Source of the DNA: an uncultured Clostridium sp.
GTDB taxonomy: Bacteria > Bacillota > Clostridia > TANB77 > CAG-508
DNA: 36,516 nt
Reading direction: 5' to 3'
Assembly: GCA_947062645.1 (NCBI GenBank)
Contig: CAMSQT010000001.1
Coordinates: 1 to 36,516 of the forward strand
Part shown: in pieces, positions 7,920 to 15,592 of the stretch
Position numbering within the stretch: position 1 is the stretch's first letter
Layout: each line of letters begins with the position of its first letter
Made by a program: the position numbers and the translations under genes
The notes under the pieces: model-generated
What the model was told of the DNA's origin: nothing
The model's input: only the letters and a program-made list of their open reading frames with translations
Database searches by the model: none

Positions 7920-8655
7920 TTATATATTTTTAATGACAACAACAGTTATGTTATCATATCCACCATTTTGATTTGCTATTTCTACCAATTCTTTAGGTGC
8001 TTTTTCAATATCTTTTTTGGTTGTTTGATATATTTCTTCTTGTGATACCAAATTCGTTAAACCATCTGTAGCTAAAATAATGATATCCTCTTTAAAAAAA
8101 CCTCTTACCATCACGTCAGGCTCTACAAATGCATTACAACCGCAATGCCTTCATTAACATATTTTTTTGTGGATGGTGTAAGGCTTCTTCTTGGGTTATC
8201 GTTCCATCTTTTACTAATTTTTGGACATAACTATGATCTTGGGTTAATTTCCTGATAAATGCTTTTCGCACTCGATAAATCCTGCTGTCTCCAACATGTC
8301 CAATAAATGCCTTATTATTATATATTAAACAAATTTCTAAAGTAGTACCCATTCCTTCTAATTCTTTTAACTCTTTTGATTTTTCGTATACTACCATGTT
8401 GGCATATTCCATGGCACTTCCTACTAGCTGAATAATACTTTCTTTATCTTTATTAATTTCTTTGAAATTATTTTCAATATAACTTTTAGCAGTTTGTATG
8501 GCTAAACTACTTGCTATTTCTCCTCCATTATAGCCTCCCATTCCATCTGCTAACATATAAAGTTGAACGTCGTCTAATGAAGTAGAGATATAGTAATCGT
8601 CTTGGTTGATTTCCCTTACTTTACCGATGTCTGTTTTGGCATAAGCTTTTATCAT
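7920..8655 (-). CDS. prpC: PrpC, PP2C-type protein phosphatase; +1 shift at CGG
   Basis: The phosphatase is the partner of PrkC. The full product is 244 aa once one +1 shift is made after codon 171. The N-terminal part has KVREINQDDYY, the metal site ADGMGGYNGGE and GHVGDSRIYRV. The C-terminal part, in the next frame, has LATDGLTN and GGYDNITVVVI. At 8142 the sequence TTG CGG T is read as Leu-Gly172, giving MLMKALGCNAFVEPDV, the usual PP2C sequence; unshifted translation stops two codons later. The ATG follows AGAGGTG by 6 bases. Without the shift the protein would lack its last metal-binding aspartates. Confidence 0.93.
8139..8142 (-). other. CGG-T +1 shift site in prpC (Gly172)
   Basis: The sense reading is GCA TTG CGG TTG TAA. 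Omitting the C gives GCA TTG GGT TGT AAT, the PP2C sequence ALGCN. Confidence 0.93.
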
Positions 8656-8753
8656 TTTTTCACCTCTGTTTCTTTTTGGTTACATTTTTTCTATTTATCT
8701 TATATCACAAGTTTATTTTTTTTGCAAGTCTAGTTTTTGGCATATTTTTATGC

Positions 8754-8759
8754 TATAAT
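8754..8759 (+). promoter_or_regulatory. Extended -10 promoter element of mutS2
   Basis: TGCTATAAT provides an extended -10 box 20 bases before the mutS2 start. No good -35 box is visible (TAGTTT at 17 bases). Confidence 0.6.
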
Positions 8760-8778
8760 ACAGTTAAAGGAGTTTATT

Positions 8779-11136
8779 ATGTGTTTAGAAAAATTAGAGT
8801 ATGACAAAATATTAGAAATGTTAAGTGATTTTTGTATCACCCAACAAGGAAAAGAACTTGCTCTTAAGTTGCTTCCTAGTAATGAAAAGAAAAAAGTAGA
8901 ACAACTTTTAGAAGAAACAAACGAAGCTTGTAATCTTTGTTTTCGAAATGGCACCCCTTCTTTTTATGAAATAGCTGATATTTCGGTTAGTCTTAAAAGT
9001 TTGGAAAGTAATCATTCTTTGTCAGCAAAAGCTTTATTGTCTTTGGCTCATATTTTTAAATTAGCAAAAGACCTAAAGGCTTACTTTGACAAAGACTTTT
9101 TAGATTTAACTGAATTTCCTATTTTAGCAGACTTATTTTCTCGTCTATATACCAATAAAAATGTTACTGACAAAGTATTTTCTTGTCTTTTAGACGAAAA
9201 TACGATAGATGATAAAGCTTCTAAAACTTTACTATCGATTCGCAAGCAAGAACGAAAATTGGAGCAAGACATTCGATCTAATTTAAATGATATGCTTCAT
9301 TCTTCATTTTCAAAATATATACAAGAAAACATTATAACCGTTCGTAATAATCGTTTTGTCATTCCTGTTAAAGAAGAACATCGTTCTAAAATAAAGGGTT
9401 TTGTTCATGATGTTTCCAACGCTGGTTCTACTTTATTTATAGAACCGATTGGTGTATTCGAAAAAAATAATGAATTAAATCGTTTAAAAATGGAAGAAAC
9501 TTTAGAGATTGAAAAAATTTTATTAGAATTAACCACTCTTTTTTATCCTTATATAGAAGAGTTAGCTTTGGATGTTGTGATTCTTTCTAAATTAGACTTT
9601 ATATTTGCAAAAGCTAAGTTTTCTAAATTTCTTAATAGTATCATTCCTACTATCAATGATAAAAAAGAAATTCATTTAAAAAACGCTAGACATCCTCTTA
9701 TCGACCCTAAAAAAATGGTTCCTATTTCTTTAACGTTAGGAGACGATTTTTCAGGGTTAGTTATTACTGGTCCTAATACTGGTGGTAAAACAGTCACCTT
9801 AAAAACAGTTGGACTACTTATTTGTATGGCATGCAGTGGGCTTGCTATTCCTTGTCAAGAAGGTTCTAGCGTCTATGTTTTTGACCATATTTTTGCTGAT
9901 ATTCGGAGATGATCAAAGTATTGAAGGAAATTTGAGTACTTTTTCTTCCCATATGCTTACTATCACCCAAATTATAAAAGAAGCTACCAGTCATTCTTTC
10001 ATTTTAGTAGATGAGTTAGGTTCTGGTACCGATCCTTTAGAGGGTAGTTGTTTAGCTATTAGTATTTTAGATTATTTTAAATCTCTTGGTTGTTTAACGA
10101 TTGCGACTACTCATTATCAAGAATTAAAACAATATGCTTTAGTAACCGATGGTTTTCAAAATGCTTCTGTCGAGTTTAATCTTTCCACCTTAAGTCCTAC
10201 TTATCGATTACTAGTTGGTATTCCAGGCAAGAGTAATGCTTTTGAGATTAGTAAAAAATTAGGTTTAAAGGAAACTATTATTAAAAAAGCACAATCTTTT
10301 ATGACAGATAGCCAAATTGATATTGAAAATTTATTAAAAAATATTTATGACCAAACTTCTTTGCTAGAAAAACAAAAAGCTGAAATTTCTTGCGAATTAG
10401 AACGTGCTAAATCTTTAAGAGAAGCTTTAGAAAAAAAATCAATGGATGTTCAAAAACAGCAACAAGAAATTATTAATAAGGCTAAAATGAAGGCAAGAGA
10501 CCTTTTGTTAGATGCTAAAGAGGAAGCAACCCATATTATTAAAAAAATGAATGCTACTCAAAATACTTCTACTTTGGAAAATGCCAGAAATACTTTGAAT
10601 ACTAAAATAAAAGATATTCATTTACAAGAAACACCTTCCAAACAAGATACCAAAAATTCTTTATCTGTTGAAGATATTAGACCAAATTTAGAAGTTTTTG
10701 TTGAAAATTTAGGACAAAATGGGAAAGTGCTTTCTTATGCTTCCAAAAAGTCTTGCGAAGTGCAAGTGGGAAATTTGAAATTAAATGTTCCTATTAAAAA
10801 TCTTACCTTGCCTAATTCTTCTACAGGAAATGCTAAAATAACACAAACTGTAAATAACTCTTCTAACTATTCTATAGCAAAAACTAAACTTGCTAAAACA
10901 GAAATTAATGTGATTGGCTTAAATGTTGAAGAAGCTACCTTTGTGGTTGATAAATTTTTAGATGATAGTACTTTAGCCCATCTTAATAATGTTCGCATTG
11001 TTCATGGAAAAGGTACTCGGAAAATTAAGAAATCGGTATTCATGAATTCTTGAAAAAACATCCCCATGTTAAAAGTTTTCGTCTTGGCACTTTTGGCGAA
11101 GGTGAAATGGGTGTTACGATAGTTGAATTAAAATAA
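8779..11136 (+). CDS. mutS2: MutS2, ribosome-rescue / anti-recombination ATPase; three +1 shifts at CGG
   Basis: MutS2 family proteins have a MutS ATPase core and a C-terminal Smr nuclease domain; in B. subtilis MutS2 splits collided ribosomes. With three +1 shifts the product is 784 aa, the family's usual length. Walker A is GPNTGGKT (about 331-338), the conserved ADIGDDQSIEGNLSTFSSH spans the first site (Gly376), Walker B is FILVDELGSGTDP, a coiled coil follows, and the Smr motif HGKGTGKLRNGI contains both later sites (Gly747, Gly752). The start at 8779 follows AAAGGAG by 6 bases. CGT, CGC and CGA are ordinary Arg codons here; CGG occurs in frame only at the three shift points. Confidence 0.95.
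9904..9907 (+). other. CGG-A +1 shift site 1 in mutS2 (Gly376)
   Basis: GAT ATT CGG AGA TGA becomes GAT ATT GGA GAT GAT CAA when the C is skipped, giving the conserved ADIGDDQSI. Without the shift a TGA stop follows one codon later. Confidence 0.95.
11018..11021 (+). other. CGG-A +1 shift site 2 in mutS2 (Gly747, Smr motif)
   Basis: GGT ACT CGG AAA becomes GGT ACT GGA AAA, restoring the Smr signature HGKGTGK. Confidence 0.94.
11034..11037 (+). other. CGG-T +1 shift site 3 in mutS2 (Gly752)
   Basis: Only 16 bases after site 2, AAT CGG T follows in the already shifted frame. Skipping its C gives AAT GGT ATT CAT GAA and the Smr C-terminus GIHEFLKKHPHV. Confidence 0.94.
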
Positions 11137-11140
11137 TTTT

Positions 11141-11192
11141 TTAAGAGCCTTGTTTCGACTTTTATTTAAAATGTTGTTTCTTAGGCTCTTAA
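11141..11192. terminator. Bidirectional terminator between mutS2 and the coiled-coil gene
   Basis: TTAAGAGCCT and AGGCTCTTAA form a perfect 10-bp stem with a 32-base loop, flanked by a T-tract on the plus strand. It sits between two convergent genes and overlaps the stop of the minus gene. Confidence 0.65.
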
Positions 11193-11581
11193 TTTTTGGT
11201 TCGGCTATCTAATATAGCAATTTTATTGTCATGCATTTGTAGTATTTTTCCGCCTTTTTCGAATTCTTTGTCGTGTTCTTCTAGTTTTTCAGTATGTCCT
11301 GTTAAGACTTCTAATATTAAGTCAATTTTTCTTCCATGTTCATGCTCGATTACTGCTACTGTGTTTCCAACTCTAGTCAATTCTTCTTGCATTTGTTTTT
11401 GTGTTTCTTCCATTTTGTCTTGTCTTTCTTCCAGTCTGTCTTGTTTTTCTTCCAGTCTGTCTTGTTTTTCATCAATTTTAAGTACAATTGTTAATATTTT
11501 TTCTACTTGTTGTTCCAACCTTCCAACCTGCTGTTCCAGATTTCCAACTTGTTTCACAATTTCTTCTACTTGTTTCTCCAT
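11189..11581 (-). CDS. Coiled-coil protein with heptad tandem repeats
   Basis: The 130-aa protein has no hydrophobic segment and is predicted to be nearly all coiled coil. Near-identical 7-residue units (EKQDRLE, EERQDKME) are encoded by 21-base DNA repeats around 11410-11475, so the number of units may vary between strains. The start at 11581 is preferred because AGGAGG lies 7 bases upstream; the ATG at 11587 is too close. It has a consensus promoter of its own. Such proteins are common in Firmicutes but this one has no recognised function. Confidence 0.7.
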   Translation of the reverse strand: MEKQVEEIVKQVGNLEQQVGRLEQQVEKILTIVLKIDEKQDRLEEKQDRLEERQDKMEETQKQMQEELTRVGNTVAVIEHEHGRKIDLILEVLTGHTEKLEEHDKEFEKGGKILQMHDNKIAILDSRTKN

Positions 11582-11637
11582 TTTCATGCCTCCTTTCTTT
11601 TGACATTTTGTTTCAGTTATTTACAGTTAGTGATAAG

Positions 11638-11666
11638 ATTATATACTCCTTCGTATAATTTGTCAA
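11638..11666 (-). promoter_or_regulatory. Consensus promoter of the coiled-coil gene
   Basis: On the minus strand TTGACA (11661-11666), a 17-base spacer and TATAAT (11638-11643) form a perfect sigma-A promoter, about 57 bases upstream of the start. Confidence 0.88.
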
Positions 11667-11729
11667 TAAAAACTTTTCGACAAAAAGCGACAGATAGATT
11701 AATTTCTACCTGTCTCAGAACACTCCACC

Positions 11730-12533
11730 TTACACATACTTTTCTACGATTACAATGGTTCTTCCACTTCTCGTGGTTCCTGAAAATTCTTTAATGACAA
11801 ATCTTCCTTTTCCTCGAATAGTAAGCTTATCATTTAGTTTTAATAGTTTGGAAACTTTGGTTTCGTTTTGCCCATTTACAAAAACTCTTTCTTGATTGAT
11901 AATTTGAACGGCTTTACTTCTAGAAGTTCTAGCCAGGTCTGCTACAAAGTTATCCAATCGTAACGATGGTACTATGATTTTTACTTCTTCTATTTGTACT
12001 TCTTTTGGTTGTAATTTTTCTAAGCTTTCGATTGCTATTTTACTGTTTTCAAATCTTTTTAAAAGGGGAAGTTGCTCCTTTAAGATATCAGAAAACTCGT
12101 CTACTACTAAAATATCTGCACCTTCTTTATAAACAATAATATCTCCTACTTTTTCTCTTTTTAAGCCAAGTTTAACAATTGCTCCTAAATAATTTCTGTG
12201 ACAATAGTTTCCTTGTTCTTCTTCTGGCAAGATAACTCTTACTATTTTTAACATTTTATCATAGTTTTTTTCTAACATTTTTTCGTCATATTTTTCTGGA
12301 TAGATAATTAAAATTTTTCGCTCTGCTTCTTCATATCCTCCATATAATTGGTAGTTTTCAAATTTTATTTTTCTTAAAAAGTTTTGGACTAAAGCTACTT
12401 GGTACCTATCTAAAAAATCTGTGTATTCTATTTTCCCTTTTCCTTTTGTAGCTTCTATTTTGTCTAACACTTGTGCTAGACAAATTTTGTCTTCTTGTTT
12501 TTTGTAATCTTTTAGTAATTGTTGTTTTTCCAT
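11730..12533 (-). CDS. ylmH: YlmH-family S4-domain RNA-binding protein
   Basis: The 267-aa protein matches the YlmH family in length and plan: an N-terminal alpha/beta region (FLDRYQVALVQNFL, EAERKILIIYPE), a middle domain with NYCHRNYLGAIVKLGLKREKVGDI, and a C-terminal S4 domain (about 187-250: SLRLDNFVADLARTSRSKA, then VFVNGQ). In B. subtilis, YlmH binds peptidyl-tRNA-50S complexes and can take part in ribosome-associated quality control. It usually lies in the sep/ylm division cluster, so its position upstream of the coiled-coil gene and downstream of dxs is unusual. The frame is intact and I saw no in-frame CGG. Confidence 0.9.
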   Translation of the reverse strand: MEKQQLLKDYKKQEDKICLAQVLDKIEATKGKGKIEYTDFLDRYQVALVQNFLRKIKFENYQLYGGYEEAERKILIIYPEKYDEKMLEKNYDKMLKIVRVILPEEEQGNYCHRNYLGAIVKLGLKREKVGDIIVYKEGADILVVDEFSDILKEQLPLLKRFENSKIAIESLEKLQPKEVQIEEVKIIVPSLRLDNFVADLARTSRSKAVQIINQERVFVNGQNETKVSKLLKLNDKLTIRGKGRFVIKEFSGTTRSGRTIVIVEKYV

Positions 12534-12601
12534 TTTTATCCGTTCCTTCCTTAAATCACAATTCTTTTTTAACCTTATGCCTCTTTTAAAAATAGGAGTT
12601 T

Positions 12602-14486
12602 TTACAAAGCCACTGTTTCTTTGTTTTCTATGGACTTGTAAAAATCTTCCCTTATTTGTTTTTCATCCACCCTATACTTTTCTTCTAATTGTTCTACTCC
12701 ACCATGTTCAATATATTGGTCTGGATATGCGTAGCTTTTTAGTTTTACATCTGTTAATTTTTCTTCTATTATAATTTCTTGTACAGCTGATGCTAGTCCA
12801 TTTATAATAGTTCCATCTTCTATGGTAATTACTTGTTTGGTTTTTTCAATTGATTTTTTAATGGTTTGTTTGTCTATTGGCTTTAAAAATCTGCTATTTA
12901 TTACTTCTACTGTTATTTCTTCTTTTTCCTTTTCAATTTCTTCGGCTACTTTCATGGCTCTTGCTACGGTTTTCCCAATGGCAATGATGCTTAAGTCTTT
13001 TCCTTGTTTTAAAACTTCTGCTTTTCCTAAAACTAGTTTTTCCTTGTTTTCCATTTTATATTCGTCTTCTCCTCCTCTTGGATAACGAATCACAACTGGT
13101 TTTTTTAAGTTTACTGCTAAAGCTAACATATCTTCTAATTCTTTAAAATCTTTTGGTGCCATAATGGTTAAATTAGGAACTAATCTAAAAAATGCCATAT
13201 CCAAAGTTCCTTGATGGGTTTCTCCGTCTGCTCCTACAACCCCTGCTCGATCAACACACATAATAACTGGCAAGTTTTGGATTGCTACATCGTGAATTAC
13301 TTGGTCATAGGCTCTTTGATAAAAGGACGAATAAATAGGAACGACTGGAATTGCTCCTTCTTTTGCCATCCCTGCTGCCATGCCGAATAGCATGTTGCTC
13401 GGCAATGCCAATATCAAAGAATCGTTCTGGGAATTTTTTAGCAAATTCGGTTAACCCTGTTCCATCTTTCATAGATGCTGTAACTGCCACAATTTTATTG
13501 TTCTTTTCGGCTAACTCTACTAATTTTTCTCCCATTACTTTTGAATAATCTTTTTTCTTTTCTTTTTTACTTTTTCCTGTTTCTAAGTCAAATGCCCCAG
13601 TTGCATGGAACTTGTCTGGATTTTCTTCTGCTATTTTGTAACCTTTTCCTTTTTTGGTTAAAACATGTAATAATACTGGTCCTTCTAATTGTTTGCTGAT
13701 TTTTAGCATTCTTTCTAATTCTTCTATGTCATGCCCATCTACTGGTCCTAAATAACGAAATCCAATGTCTTCAAAGAACATTTTAGGAATGATTAATTGT
13801 TTGATACTTCTTTTTAATCTTCTTACTATTTTTACAATTGGCTTTCCTATGGCTGGTACTTTCATGATAGTTTTCTTTACAACATCGCTTGATTTACTGT
13901 AAGTTTTTTTGGTTCTTAGTTTGCTAAGTAGCATGTTCATGCCACCAATGTTTTTGGAGATACTCATTTCGTTATCATTTAAAATTACAGTCATTTTGGT
14001 TTGGCTCCAACCGGCATCATTTAGAGCTTCTAGTGCCATCCCTCCTGTTAAGGCTCCATCTCCTATTACTGCTAATACGCTATGGTCTTCTTTTTGGATG
14101 TCCCTTGCTCTTGCCATTCCTAAGGCTACTGAAATAGAGGTACTACTATGTCCGGTATTAAAGCAGTCTGCCTCTGATTCTTTTGTTTTGGGAAATCCTG
14201 CTATTCCTCCTAATTGTCTTAAGGTTTTTAGTTCTTCTTTTCTTCTAGTTAAGATTTTGTGTACATAGGTTTGATGCCCTACGTCCCATACGATTTTGTC
14301 TTTTGGCAAATCAAATACGCTGTGTAAGGCTATGGTTAGTTCTACTACGCCTAAGTTTGAGGCTAGATGCCCTCCATTGTTTGATACAACGTCTAGGATG
14401 TAGCTTCTTATTTCTTCTGCTAATTGTTTTTTTTCTTCGGTGGTTAGTTTTTTTACGTCTTCTGGATTGTTTATTTTTTCTAGCAT
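12602..14486 (-). CDS. dxs: 1-deoxy-D-xylulose-5-phosphate synthase; +1 shift at CGG
   Basis: DXS condenses pyruvate and glyceraldehyde-3-phosphate with thiamine diphosphate, the first step of the MEP isoprenoid pathway. The two ORFs combine into 627 aa by one +1 shift after codon 367. The thiamine diphosphate motif GDGALTGGM...NDN, the RYLGPVDGHD segment and the catalytic glutamate in GIAEQHAI are present in the first frame. At 13385 ATT CGG C is read as Ile-Gly368, giving AIGMAAGMAKEGAIPVVPIY, the canonical sequence. The ATG at 14486 has AAGGTG 6 bases upstream; a GTG at 14495 lies within that site. ACC GGA (near 14131) is an ordinary out-of-phase C-GGA. Confidence 0.96.
13382..13385 (-). 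other. CGG-C +1 shift site in dxs (Gly368)
   Basis: GCT ATT CGG CAT becomes GCT ATT GGC ATG, the DXS motif EQHAIGMAAG. Unshifted translation leaves the family sequence at once and ends 29 codons later. Confidence 0.95.
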
Positions 14487-14568
14487 TTTTATCACCTTTT
14501 ATTTTTTATTTGTAGGCTCATTATATCATGTTTTTTTTGTTTTGCCAACATATAAAATATACTTATTG

Positions 14569-14597
14569 TTGACAATTAACATAAAATTATGTATAAT
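14569..14597 (+). promoter_or_regulatory. Consensus promoter of the orphan gene
   Basis: TTGACA (14569-14574), a 17-base spacer and TATAAT (14592-14597) form a perfect sigma-A promoter, followed by AAAGGAGG at 14639-14646 before the ATG. Confidence 0.9.
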
Positions 14598-14653
14598 GTT
14601 TTCATAACACGGCAACAAAGATAAACTTTAATTAAAGTAAAGGAGGTTTCTTT

Positions 14654-15514
14654 ATGGAATGGAATTTGGAAAAACGCGACAATGGTAGTTACCTGCTAGA
14701 AACTAAATCATATTATGATAAAGTCATACAGGGAAAAAACTTCATTGTTGCCTATAATCGGGAACGGGAGGAGCTTATTGTCTACAATAAAGATTTAATC
14801 ATGACAAACAAGTATAATTCTGTGAAAACGATAGAAGAATACAGGTTTACGGATGCAGTTTTTGCCTTATTAGACAAACATATGCTACTAGCTTTAGATG
14901 GTAACAATCTTGCTGCTTTTAAGCTAGTAGACAACTTCAATGAGCCGGCAGATTGTCGTGAAATCAGATGGATTTCTTCTAAAAAATATTTAGTGGTTTC
15001 AGAATTTAAGAAAGAGAATGTAGAATTTTGCCGATTTGCATTTCTTATTATTAATTTAAATCAAGAAACGCCAATCACTAAAGAAATCGAAAGATGTGAA
15101 GACGGCTATCACTTTAAAGGTAACAATCGTTTTCTTGAATGCGACAATTTTTATTTGCATGACTTGTATACAGAAAGAAGATTAGAGTTACCAAAGAACG
15201 AAATATCACTTTTTATCTCTAAAACACATTTAACAGTTCAATATGCTGATGAGGAAGTTCTCATACTTACTTTTAGAGTAAAATTAAAAAGTGACGCATA
15301 TTCCACAGTAAACCATTGCTTATATATCAATGGAAAACTTGTGCACATTTATGAAAGTGAAGAGTATAAAGAAATTTTGCTAAAATTGCAAAAACTTAGC
15401 GAATCAACTTCCCACCTTAAAACTTTGGTGATAAAAAATCAATTATTGATATGGACCGCTGACGGGCCTCCAGAAGCTATACCTGTTGATTCATTCCTGA
15501 AAGCAAATCAGTAA
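14654..15514 (+). CDS. Orphan protein of unknown function with foreign codon usage
   Basis: A 286-aa ORF beginning MEWNLEKRDNGSYLLETKS, with no signal peptide or membrane segment. Many short beta-strand-like segments with WIS, LLIW and YLVV suggest a beta-propeller-like or all-beta fold, but I recognise no family. Codon use is more balanced and GC-richer than its neighbours. It is the only gene here with in-frame CGG that must be Arg: two codons at 14759 and 14765 (NREREE). A +1 shift at the first would end the frame within about 13 codons. It is a complete transcription unit, on the plus strand between minus-strand operons, which suggests recent acquisition. Confidence 0.7.
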   Translation: MEWNLEKRDNGSYLLETKSYYDKVIQGKNFIVAYNREREELIVYNKDLIMTNKYNSVKTIEEYRFTDAVFALLDKHMLLALDGNNLAAFKLVDNFNEPADCREIRWISSKKYLVVSEFKKENVEFCRFAFLIINLNQETPITKEIERCEDGYHFKGNNRFLECDNFYLHDLYTERRLELPKNEISLFISKTHLTVQYADEEVLILTFRVKLKSDAYSTVNHCLYINGKLVHIYESEEYKEILLKLQKLSESTSHLKTLVIKNQLLIWTADGPPEAIPVDSFLKANQ

Positions 15515-15530
15515 CTTGTTGTAACAGTTA

Positions 15531-15577
15531 AATGAAGAGAGCCCTACTTGCTATAGCAACTGGGTTCTCTTCATTTT
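15531..15577 (+). terminator. Terminator of the orphan gene
   Basis: AATGAAGAGAGCCC and GGGTTCTCTTCATT form a long stem (one mismatch) around ACTTGCTATAGCAACT, which can itself pair internally, followed by TTATTATAAT. It is a strong structure just after the stop. Confidence 0.85.
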
Positions 15578-15592
15578 ATTATAATATATATT

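Noticed and set aside
9904..9907. Classical -1 or +1 programmed frameshifting with a slippery heptamer, stop codon or stimulatory structure
   Set aside because: The preceding codons share no slippery pattern, and no consistent Shine-Dalgarno-like element or hairpin was seen around the sites. The only constant is CGG followed by N.
11410..11475. 21-base tandem repeats as a mobile or regulatory array
   Set aside because: They encode in-frame coiled-coil heptads within one gene; repeat-number variation is plausible but they are explained as protein repeats.
11196..11603. Plus-strand 135-aa Ser/Cys-rich ORF
   Set aside because: It is the complement of the coiled-coil heptad repeats (GAA/AAA giving TTC/TTT codons) and has no ribosome site.
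14759..14767. The two CGG codons in the orphan gene as additional shift sites
   Set aside because: Skipping the first C leads to a TAA after about 13 codons and the second CGG is then out of frame. The 286-aa frame is continuous only if both are Arg.
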